NCBI GenBank assembly: GCA_949358305.1
Contig: OX442324.1
Coordinates: 8,405,601 to 8,469,600, forward strand
Reading direction: 5' to 3'
Source of the DNA: Strigamia acuminata
Lineage: Eukaryota > Arthropoda > Chilopoda > Geophilomorpha > Linotaeniidae
Length of the DNA: 64,000 bases
In this document: positions 56,162-64,000 of the stretch, piece after piece
Numbering within the stretch: position 1 is the first letter of the stretch
Layout: the number at the start of each line of letters is the position of its first letter
Translations under genes and position numbers: made by a program
Notes under the pieces: model-generated
What the model was told of the DNA's origin: nothing
The model's database searches: none
What the model saw: only the letters and a program-made list of their open reading frames with translations

Positions 56162-56790
56162 ATGAAGAGTCCTTTTAAACAGAATTGGACGGATGCAATG
56201 GAAGAAGAAATCTCCATCTTTGATGAACGCAAAGTTTATACAGAAGATGATGAGTTACCCGAAAATACCACTTTATTAGGGAACAAGTGGATTTTCAAAA
56301 TTAAACGTGACCATACTGGGGAATTTAAACGGCATCGGGCGAGGCTTGTGGCTCAAGGTTTCAAGCAGAAACCCGGAATTGATTTCAAAGAAGTATTTTC
56401 TCCAGTAGTTAATTTTGTTATGGTTCTTGTTTTCTTCTGTTCGTTGGTAATTCTGAACGGATGGACTGACGCACACATTGATATAAAGGCTGCGTACCTT
56501 TATGGTGATTTAGACGAACCACAATATATGCAGATTCCCAAGGGTTATATTAATGATTCCAATCGTGAGAAATTTTGAAAACTGAACAAAGCATTATACG
56601 GCTTACACCAATCGGGCTGTATGTGGTTCTTTAGGCTTCATGAGATGCTTCTAACGATTGGATTCGAGCCTGCACCAGGATTGAACTGCGTCTACGTGCT
56701 CGACACTTGCCATTCTTGTCGTGTATGTAGAGGATATTGTGCCTTTTGCTCGGGATAAATACATTGAAAAGTTGTCACGATTAATTCTAG
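56162..56790 (+). pseudogene. Copia-6 reverse transcriptase fragment
   Basis: This shows WTDAMEEEISIFDER, GNKWIFKIKRDHTG, RLVAQGFKQKPGIDF, KAAYLYGDLDEPQYM and ALYGLHQSGCMW. The catalytic box reads YVEDIV in a shifted frame near 56730, so one of the two catalytic aspartates is replaced by glutamate. A stop at 56576-56578 and later frame changes show decay. RNase H is not recognisable. Confidence 0.85.
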
Positions 56791-57419
56791 TTGGTATAAT
56801 TAATACTAAACAATTTCGCGCAAAAGCTAATTTGGCGCAATAGTAATGGGCAAAGTTCGTAGATTCTCCTAAACGTTGTCTCTTTCAAATGTGGACATCC
56901 GGAGACTCGAGAACCTAATACTCGCGTTTTGACTAACATTATTTATATTGGTCGGTTCCTTGCTTACTGCGGGTGTTGTAGTCGTAAAAGAATGAAAGCA
57001 CGATGATATTAACCTAAGGGTGGAAAGGGATATCATCGGGCAGTGATAATATAAAAATGGCGGCGTAAAAAATGGCGCAATAGGGTTAACATGGGTGGCG
57101 CTTGTTGAAGGCGCAAATAATAAGAGGACTAAATCTAAATGTCACTGTGGAAAAGTGATGTTAATCGATAGAGAGCATAAGAAGAAGTGATTTAACTTAA
57201 AATAAATGGAAAGAAGAAAACTCTGTCATGGTACTGGTCAGATCAACTTGGGTCAAGGGGGTAGAAGGTAGAAATAAGAGTTTGATTGTTGAGAATAATT
57301 ATATGCGCATCAATCTGATTGCACATTAATTAAATGAAGATGAGTAAGAGAGATGAATCATCACAAGTGGAAGAAGTGAGGAAATATTATAAGAAATAAG
57401 ATTGGGTTATTCTAAATTA
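56791..57419. other. Unassigned, probably decayed Copia-6 or LX-3 sequence
   Basis: No reliable coding motif. A tract near 56935-56960 could be degraded copia sequence. Confidence 0.35.
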
Positions 57420-58008
57420 AAAGTAGGTGGGTGGACCTGCCAATCAGATACCTGAATCGATGGATTCGTGGGTCACTTTAGTCCCGACCTAAAAGAGACT
57501 ATGTCCCGAAGAGTCCGATTGGTCCTCTTCGACAGGTAAGTAAAACAAGATATTGATTCGATAGAATCAATATCTCAAGTAAATAATACTTAATCAGGTT
57601 AAATAAAATACTGTATATTTTATTCACAACGTTATATTAGGGGGTTTCATAAATGGTGCACTGAAGGCGCTGAAGCGATTATGACGATTATTCTGCTGAA
57701 GCGATTATCATGTGACTTGGATGGGCCAATCACATGAATAATCGCTTCAGCGTTTCAGCGCTTATTTATAATCGTCTGAAAAGGAGTTTTTAGTGCTGAA
57801 GAGTGCTTAAACTAAGAAAATAAGAGTTGGTTATAAATATTTAAAAAAATTAAAATAAATAATTAATTTAATTTAAAAAAATAAATAAATAGGTTACAAA
57901 AATACATTAAAAAAATAAGAATAAAAAAAAAAAAAAAAAAAAAAGTCATGTGACTTAAGGAATAATCACTTGGATCTGGTGTGGGTCCTCAATAATGCAG
58001 TGATTAGG

Positions 58009-58795
58009 TGCGTTCAATTTCAAATTGTGAAAAACCGATTTTTAAAACCTGATTATAAAAACGGTTTTTAACTTTGAACGAGTTTAAAAACCGATTCTAT
58101 AATCAAGTTTTTGATTATCATGAGCATGCGCAGTGATGACTTAAGTGTCCTGCAATCAAGTTCTCTTGATCCCAGAACTAGCTATGAACAAAAAAATATA
58201 AGTTTATTTAAATTAATATTATTGTTATTATTTCTTTAAGAACGTGGAATCGGACGCATTAGATCGCACAAATGCGCCCGAACACCCGCCGCATTCGGTG
58301 GGTCAAATTCGACCGAACACCCGCCGCATTCGGTGGGGCGAATGCGCCCGAACATCGGCCGCATTTGGTGGGGCAAATGCGCCCGAACACCCGCCGCATT
58401 CGGTGGGGTAAATGCGCCCGAACACCCGCCGCATTCGGTGGGAAAAATGCGCCCCAACACCCGCCGCATTTGTGCGATCGAATGCGGTGGGTGTTTGGCC
58501 GATCCCCCGTTCTTAAATTAATAATAATAATGATAATGATTTAAATGAACTTACATTTTTGTATGTGCTTCTACCGCCGATCTATTCAATTACAAAATGG
58601 CCGCCAGAAAAACGAGTCAAAATTGAGTCAAAATCCAAAGAATCGACCCCACACGTGGATTATGACAATCGGTTTTTCGAAAATCTGATTCTCTAAAATA
58701 TGACGCGTTTTGCATCATTTCCGGTAGTGAAAATCCAGATAATCGAGAGAATCGGATTATCAATTTGAAATTGAACGCGCCTATTGTGATTATTG
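58009..58795. mobile_element. Nested MITE with GCGTTCAATTTCAAATTG ends
   Basis: The inverted ends are GCGTTCAATTTCAAATTG at about 58011 and the reverse at about 58767-58788. It includes the 35-bp minisatellite. Superfamily and target duplication are not clear. Confidence 0.65.
58255..58500. repeat. GC-rich 35-bp minisatellite
   Basis: About six to seven units built on CGAACACCCGCCGCATTCGG with a 35-bp period, bounded by inverted AAGAACG/CGTTCTT words. It stands out in base composition from its AT-rich surroundings. Open frames across it on both strands arise from the stop-free unit. Confidence 0.92.
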
Positions 58796-58982
58796 GAACA
58801 ATCACTTCAGTGCCTTCAGCGTGTCATTTATGAAACCCCTTATTAATTCTTTAATATAACTCGTAACTTTCTCGAGTTTAAACTGTGCGCGTTAGATAAA
58901 CAGCGCCATCTAGTGTGAACATTGGATAATACGGTTTTATAACCGTCACACAATGTAAGTAATTCTTCAGAGGGGGATTATT

Positions 58983-59390
58983 GGTGTATTTTGAGTTATT
59001 ACTTGCATTGGCTGCGATATTGATTAGTTGCACATTTCCAAATTAGTGAAATACATGTGCTATTGCGTTTTGTCCCTATTTAGTGATCAACTGATTATGT
59101 TTTTATCCAAACGCTCGTTACGGTACCGCAGTTGATCAGTTAACAGTAATAGTGTGTGTCTTTGTCGTCTGCTCAAATGAGCAAATATTATTTATCGATT
59201 GCTTTAAGTTTATTGCTTGTTTGAGTCACTTATCGTTGTTTTAGTACTTTGTGAAGGACAAATCAATGGTTAAGAACATTGATTCGTTCTATATCTTTTG
59301 TAAGTGATTGAGAGCAGATAGCGTCGATCAAGTGCGCTTTTTCTATCATTCAAAGTTGAATAAAATGGCTGCTGACAGTTTCCCGGTATG
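58983..59390 (+). repeat. Probable Copia-6 3' LTR
   Basis: A GAGGGGGATTAT purine tract (about 58971) precedes it. The part 59105-59360 matches the Copia-5 LTR in inverted orientation. It lies in the orientation and position expected for the end of Copia-6 once LX-3 is set aside. Limits are approximate. Confidence 0.4.
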
Positions 59391-59750
59391 TTTTGACACT
59401 TTTAACCAAGTTTGCCATTTATTTTGCCAACAACACCTGTACCAAACCCCAATATAACGGACATTAAAAAATTTAATACAGACATTTAAATAAATTTAAA
59501 TTTATATACTTATTTTTTTATTTATTTAAATTTTAATTTTAAATTTAATTTTAGTGAATAAAATGTTTTGGGTATAAATTATAACTTACACTGCAAACAA
59601 AAATGATTTTGAATTCAAATCACCTCATCTGGTGGCTGATCAAATACTTTTTTCCAGGGACTGGATACCGTATTGAGCTAAGCTCATCTTTCTTATGTGT
59701 GTGAACGTGACCTAAGATGTTCATTAATATTAATATTTTTTTTATTTCAG
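59391..59750 (+). other. MON2 intron sequence before the acceptor
   Basis: AT-rich, with a polypyrimidine run (TTTTTTTTATTTCAG) just before the exon. No element was recognised. Confidence 0.55.
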
Positions 59751-59913
59751 TGAAAATTTAATACGATTTGCTTTTCAAGGCTTACAAGTTATTGTAACTG
59801 AATTTTTACCAGTTTTATCCAGATCATACTTACAACTTTGTGTGAATATAGCTGCTAAGTTTGGTTGTCAAATTCAGGAATTGAATGTTAGTTTAACTGC
59901 TATTGGTTTACTG
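59751..59913 (+). CDS. MON2: MON2 coding exon (downstream of the large intron)
   Basis: This 163-nt exon has a TTATTTCAG acceptor and a GTATGT donor. Joined in phase 2 to the previous exon it encodes [20 protein letters not shown], then [14 protein letters not shown] and [13 protein letters not shown]. This matches the conserved MON2 block 'ESLIR.AFQ.LQ...T.FLP' and 'QELN.SLT.IGLLW', diagnostic of the family. The two exons total 339 nt with no stop and end in phase 0. The expected next residues (WNISD-like) are not in the window. Confidence 0.92.
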
Positions 59914-60646
59914 GTATGTACAAACAAAATTATGATTTTTCAACAACAATAATAATCATTGGGAAAATAGTCTTAAAACGAGGTGCAATTCTAATGGAAA
60001 CAAATTCAAAAGGCAAAAGAATCCAACTTTGCCAACTAAAACGGAAACAATATCAAGAAGCATTGTAATACTGGCATTTTACCTTCGTGCTGATACTCTG
60101 CACAATTATGCAAGCAGACAGTATCAATGCAGGGTGCATTTATCTTAATCCTTCCCATCCCAACCTGGGGCCAAAAGAGTTTTAATTTTTTTCTAAAAAA
60201 TTATGGGAATTAACTTTCTGAAATTTCATTTAATTTCTTTCACATCACATAAAACAATAAAAAAAGTAGATTCAAATATACAGACAAATTATTGTTACAA
60301 AATTCCTTTGTTTATCAACTACAGTACTTTTGAATTCAATTATTTTATTCTTACAAATACTGAAGAGGTTAAATTTTTTCATGAACATGAAATAGTCAAA
60401 GAATAGTATCATTTTTGTGCATTTTTTGTAAACCTTTTTGGCTTTGGTTAAAAACAATTCAGGTTAGTTGAGTAAGGGATTTGTATTAGGTTGGTACTGC
60501 TAGAATTAATCTTTGGATTCCTTTTATTTAACACCTAGATATCTTAATCTTAATCTCTAGATATCTTAACCTTATTATTCAGAACATATTGTTGTATATC
60601 AGGGGTGTCCAAATGTTAGAATGTCAAACATTCCAGCGTATTATAT
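59914..60646 (+). other. MON2 intron, nothing recognised
   Basis: AT-rich sequence without identifiable elements or exons. Confidence 0.45.
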
Positions 60647-60955
60647 AGGGTGTTCTAAAAGTATTGTTCCCTCCAAATATTTCCTGAGCAATTGCATCTA
60701 GGCCAACTTTGATGAAGCGACCGTATAGGAAGTTGGGTGAGAGCAATCTAATGACGTCATCAAATTTGACCTTGAAGGTCATTTTCAAGGTCATTCACTC
60801 GCTAACTTCTAAACTAATCAGGTTAGAGCAAAAAAGTCAATTACAAAGTTGTAGAGCACCATCAAATTAGTACTATCCAATTGATGTTAGTCATCTTAAG
60901 TGAAATGTTTTCTTTTTAAAAAGGAGACAAATCAGAAAAAAATCAGCAAAGTGAA
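60647..60955. mobile_element. Single arm of the GGGTG-type MITE family
   Basis: About 309 bp closely similar to the left arm of the MITE at 32915, with end GGGTGTTCTAAAAGTATTG and words such as CAATTGCATCTAGGCC and GGTTAGAGCAAAA. The second arm is absent. Confidence 0.82.
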
Positions 60956-62065
60956 ATTTTGGAGTATGTGAGTATACGTTCCACCCCATTGTCACTAGTA
61001 CCCATGCTGTCATGGCAAAGACCATACCAGTCACACTATTCTCAAGTCGTTCCTTGCATGCACAGTCGTTTCTTAGCTACATACCAACAGGTTATGGGCC
61101 CAGCATGCTTTCACTGCGCAAACAAATTGGTAAATTGTTGCAAATCGCTTTCTCACAGAACTAAATCTCATTTAATCGAAATACATTGAAACAATGGCAA
61201 ACCATACGAGAGTTAAGAAGCTTAACAACAATTAATTATCGCTTTTGGAAAATGTAGCGTCAAGCCGCAATGTGTTACCTCACATGTGGGATATGGTCCA
61301 AAATCTACCAAAAAAACCTGTCAAAATTTTGAGAGATTTGAAAACAGTTCTATCTGACTGGATTAAAAGGAATGGTCAGCCGAAAACGATATTCTGAGAA
61401 CAGTTGGATTAGATCAAATGCGTTACATTGAAGAAATTAAAACAGTGTACGAAATGTACAAGACACTGAGACTTCTACGAAGATTCGGGAAACATAACAA
61501 CCATCACTTTTGACGGAAGTAATCATGAAACAATGGTCATCCAACGACGAAATTTGTAATCATTTGCGTTTTTACACCGTAACACTTTGGATCTCAACGC
61601 AAAGTTGCAAATGCAACAAAGATTACGAACGAAAAGATATTGATCATCTCATATTTATTAAGCTTGCCGGAAAGCTTCACAACAATTCGGGCAGACATTT
61701 GAGCCAAAAAGACCATGCCATCTGTTGACAAAGTCACTATATTGTGTTTCTTGCAATCTGGATGTTCGTGGATGGTGAAGATGAAACTCAGTATTGAGGC
61801 ATCGTAAGTATGCTTATTTGGATAAGTACATTTATTACAGCTTTTACACAGGTGGCGCTGCAAGCAGGCAGCATCACAAATTAACATACATAAATTTGTA
61901 TGGAGTGCACAGGCACTCTAGTATCCCCTCAATTGGGAGTCTACACAGAAGCTCAATTTAAATAAAGGCATAAAAGTGTAAACATGAATTGTTACTAAAT
62001 GGCAATAAAGAAATTGTACAATGCATGTTACTGCAAAAAGAGGTTCTATCCTTATGTGAGAATGA
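60956..62065. other. Intron sequence, nothing confidently recognised
   Basis: Short open frames occur (for example 61510-61728). No transposase motif could be confirmed, although the adjacent MITE arm makes a decayed DNA transposon possible. Confidence 0.35.
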
Positions 62066-62069
62066 ATAT

Positions 62070-62497
62070 TGTTACAAGGCTCGAATTGCGCCGTGTGCCG
62101 GCCGTCTCTCTCCTCGCCTAATGTTTATAATTGCAATTCGGATAACACTCACCAGATGGTGTCCAATAGAATTAGTTAATGGACTAATCAACTATTATTG
62201 ACACAGGGTGATTTCAGTATAAAAGAGCTAGCAGAGCGGATTTTCACTCAGTTCTCCTAAGATGGTCGAAGTCGGTCAGCATATGGCACAGCTAGATTAC
62301 TCTCTTACATTTATATATTTATCAGGTGTTATTCATGTCTTGAGTTTCCAGTGTTCATTATTATTTGATACCATTTAGTTATTTATGATTTAATTAAATT
62401 AAGAATAGTTAAACTCTCAACTCTGTCTCTCTCTCTCGCTCATTAGCTTAGTTAAATAAAGTTGCGTGGTCCATTTTGGCCACAGAGTCTGATAACA
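62070..62497 (+). repeat. Solo gypsy-type LTR
   Basis: A 428-bp sequence starting TGTTACAAGG and ending GATAACA, flanked by the 4-bp duplication ATAT (62066-62069, 62498-62501). It has a TATAAAA box at 62218-62224 and an AATAAAG near 62455. Solo LTRs form by recombination between the two LTRs of an element. Confidence 0.8.
62218..62224 (+). promoter_or_regulatory. TATA box of solo LTR
   Basis: TATAAAA lies about 150 bp into the LTR, with an initiator-like TCAGTT about 30 bp downstream (about 62250). Confidence 0.55.
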
Positions 62498-62501
62498 ATA
62501 T

Positions 62502-63175
62502 TACAACTTTGTTATATGGCTGTCCAAACTAGACTGAACTTTATTACGAACTTAGATACAAACAGAACAAATCCGAATAATGTCCCCCAGGAGGAGCTCT
62601 ATGCTCAGACGACCCCTCTTCCCTGATTGTCGTCCCCGGCAATATGTTACGGCACACGATGGCTCCATAATTAAGAGTCAAATTGCTTTCCTGACTCGTA
62701 CATACGACCTTATATCTCGTTTTTGACCACTTACTTCCGTTTTACGGTGTTTCTTCTCTGATCTCGTAATTTGCTGATTTTATCACCTCTTCGTGTCTTG
62801 TTTTGATCCCATCGATATTCGCGTCGACCTCCGTATCAACTTCATCAGCTGTCGTAATAAACTCTTCGATTTCCGTATCAAATTCGATGTGTTCCGTATC
62901 GACTTCATTCTTATCCAAATTTGCGTCAGTTCTATCGAATTTTATCGATCCTCGCACGTTCTCGTGTATTTTGATTACGGCGCTCGTTTTCATTTTCGTC
63001 TTGTTTCGTCTCGTTTTTTCCACTCAAATTTTTTCTATCAATCTTCCCGTTTTCTTTTCGTCGGTGCACGAGCTACTCCCTCTTTTAAAAATTGTACAGT
63101 TTGATTGATGATTCGCAAATTTGTCCTTCATTATTTTTACATCCCCATTCGCTAAAAACAGCCAGCAAAAGCCCT
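62502..63175. other. Intron sequence with a small repeat-like coding stretch
   Basis: 62742-63023 on the minus strand is open for about 93 codons, acidic and lysine-rich. Its DNA consists of loosely repeated TCGATTTCCGTATCAA-like words, so I do not call a gene. Confidence 0.35.
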
Positions 63176-64000
63176 CACTGCAAAAAAATTAGATTTCCGT
63201 CAAAAAATTATTTTGAAAATATAACTGAAATATAAAATTTCCAATCCCGAAAGTTATATTTCCAAATTGTACACAATATCAAATTTTCAGTGACTTTCCA
63301 AGTCTGAATGCAATAGTTTCCAAATGACTTTTATAGCACGATATGTTAAATTTCCAAACAGTTAAACACATATTTCTCAACTAAGTTAAGATTTCCAAAT
63401 GTAAAATATGAGTTTCCCATCAGGAAATAACAACTTTCCAAATATAAAATTTAATATTTCTTTTTTTTTATAAAAATTCTAAATAAATTAAATTTCAAAA
63501 TAAATATTATAAAAATAAATCCCTAGAAATTTCCATAAAAATTCAACACATCCTAAAAAAATATGCAAAGGATTCATTCCTGAATCCATGGAATTTGAAT
63601 TCATTCCTAAATCCTGAATTCATTTTTGAATCCTGAATTTATTTTGAATCCTGAATTTATTTCTGAATCCTGAATTCATTCCTGAATCCTGAATTTATTC
63701 CTGAATCCTGAATTCATTCCTGAATTCATTCCTGAATCCTGAATTTATTCCTGAATTCATTCCTAAATCCTGAATTCATTCCTGAATTCTGAATTCATTC
63801 TTGAATTCTGAATTCATTCTTGAATTCTGAATTCATTCCTGAATCCTGAATTCATTCCTGAATCCTGAATTCTTTCTTCAATCCTGAATTCATTCTTGAA
63901 TCCTGAATTCATTCCTGAATCCTGAATTTATTTCTGAATCCTGAATTTATTCCTGAATCCTGAATTCATTCCTGAATCCTGAATTCATTCCTGAATCCTG
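63176..64000. mobile_element. CACTG-type transposon, left part (runs off the window)
   Basis: It begins CACTGCAAAAAAATTAG and resembles the element at 54925 through about 400 bp, then enters the same satellite. The right end is outside the window. Confidence 0.65.
63570..64000. repeat. TGAATCC/TGAATTC-type satellite, second array
   Basis: Dominated by ATTCCTGAATCCTGAATTC units of about 21 bp (three 7-mers), more regular than the array at 55305, and continuing past the end of the window. Confidence 0.92.

Larger units (their letters stand above)
57640..58839. mobile_element. PIF/Harbinger-like non-autonomous transposon (1.2 kb)
   Basis: The inverted ends start GGGGTTTCATAAATG and extend about 45 bp (CTGAAGGC, CTGAAG.GATT). 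The flanking TTA duplicates (57637-57639, 58840-58842) match the TWA preference of PIF/Harbinger. It contains no transposase but carries a nested inverted-repeat element (about 58009-58795). Confidence 0.75.
57420..58950 (-). repeat. LX-3: fragment of an LX-type LTR (minus strand), split by a Harbinger-like element
   Basis: Read on the minus strand from 58950 the sequence starts TGTGACGGTTATAAA and shows a TAGATGGCG...TAACG stretch like the LX-1 LTR start. After the insertion at 57640-58839 it continues with blocks (GAGGACCAATCGG, GGACATAGTC) reminiscent of LX LTRs. No primer-binding site was found on its left, so that end is truncated or diverged; the left limit is approximate. Confidence 0.5.
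26968..59750 (+). other. MON2: MON2 intron, 32.8 kb, filled with transposons
   Basis: The donor is GTAAGT at 26968 and the acceptor TTTATTTCAG ends at 59750. Joining the exons gives an uninterrupted frame (AISAAH then [10 protein letters not shown]). Nearly all of its length is accounted for by the mobile elements listed here. Confidence 0.88.

Noticed and set aside
58255-58500. Possible CRISPR-like regular repeats
   Set aside because: The units are contiguous with no unique spacers, and the context is a eukaryotic MITE.
58236-58544. Open frames on both strands across 58.2-58.5 kb
   Set aside because: They are products of the stop-free 35-bp minisatellite and show the repeat in rotating frames.
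60956-61800. Mariner transposase next to the MITE arm
   Set aside because: No catalytic D-D-E motif could be read in any frame; left unassigned.
62742-63108. ORFs of about 100 codons on both strands
   Set aside because: The sequence is made of loosely repeated short words, which produces overlapping open frames; no homology recognised.

Overview
The window is from an animal nuclear genome, probably an arthropod or a related invertebrate. It is AT-rich and almost entirely transposable elements. The only host gene found is two coding exons on the + strand (26792-26967 and 59751-59913). Spliced in phase 2, they read as a continuous segment of MON2, the conserved Golgi/endosome trafficking protein. 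Everything between 26968 and 59750 is therefore one 32.8-kb MON2 intron. No other host gene, rRNA or CRISPR array was found; one tRNA-like sequence at about 25.9 kb looks like a SINE.

Left part, 1-26.8 kb. An old minus-strand Ty1/copia element (Copia-1) runs from 19116 down past base 1 and is cut by three insertions. These are a plus-strand copia (Copia-2, 1216-11451, TSD CTTCA) that itself carries a minus-strand Ty3/gypsy (Gypsy-1, 4276-10088); a second plus-strand copia (Copia-3, 13541-16755, TSD CTTGG); and a Tc1/mariner element with long inverted repeats (17296-18817, TSD TA). Next come a gypsy RNase H fragment (Gypsy-2) split by a 333-bp MITE, a 5'-truncated copia (Copia-4), an ORF with an Ulp1/SENP-type cysteine protease domain split by a 900-bp foldback, a gypsy LTR of about 1 kb, and a CACTG-ended DNA transposon.

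MON2 intron, 27-59.7 kb. It holds a Tc1 remnant, a nearly complete Ty3/gypsy (Gypsy-3, 28001-36832) with a MITE in its integrase, and a family called LX here. LX elements have LTRs of 1.5-1.9 kb and a primer-binding site matching tRNA-Gln. They encode a protein with a repeated YC-x-Y-x-L...EAQ-x-Y motif, and no polymerase was found. LX-2 (39076-48711 region) has apparently identical 1.9-kb LTRs and a primer-binding site in three tandem 235-bp copies; it sits inside the related LX-1. Beyond it lie two degraded copia elements in opposite orientations (Copia-5 minus, Copia-6 plus), a CACTG transposon with a TGAATCC-type satellite, an LX LTR fragment (LX-3), and a Harbinger-like element with a nested GC-rich 35-bp minisatellite.

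Right end, 59.9-64 kb. This is further MON2 intron with one arm of the MITE family, a clean solo gypsy-type LTR (62070-62497, TSD ATAT), and another CACTG/satellite copy running off the end.

At several insertions, removing the element and one target-site copy restores the interrupted frame, which supports the nesting order. Two insertions (Gypsy-1 and Copia-3) share an odd structure: the left LTR is followed by a copy of the host flank that belongs beyond the right LTR, and the adjoining part of the element is missing. Element names are local labels. All family calls come from reading motifs by eye; no database search was run.
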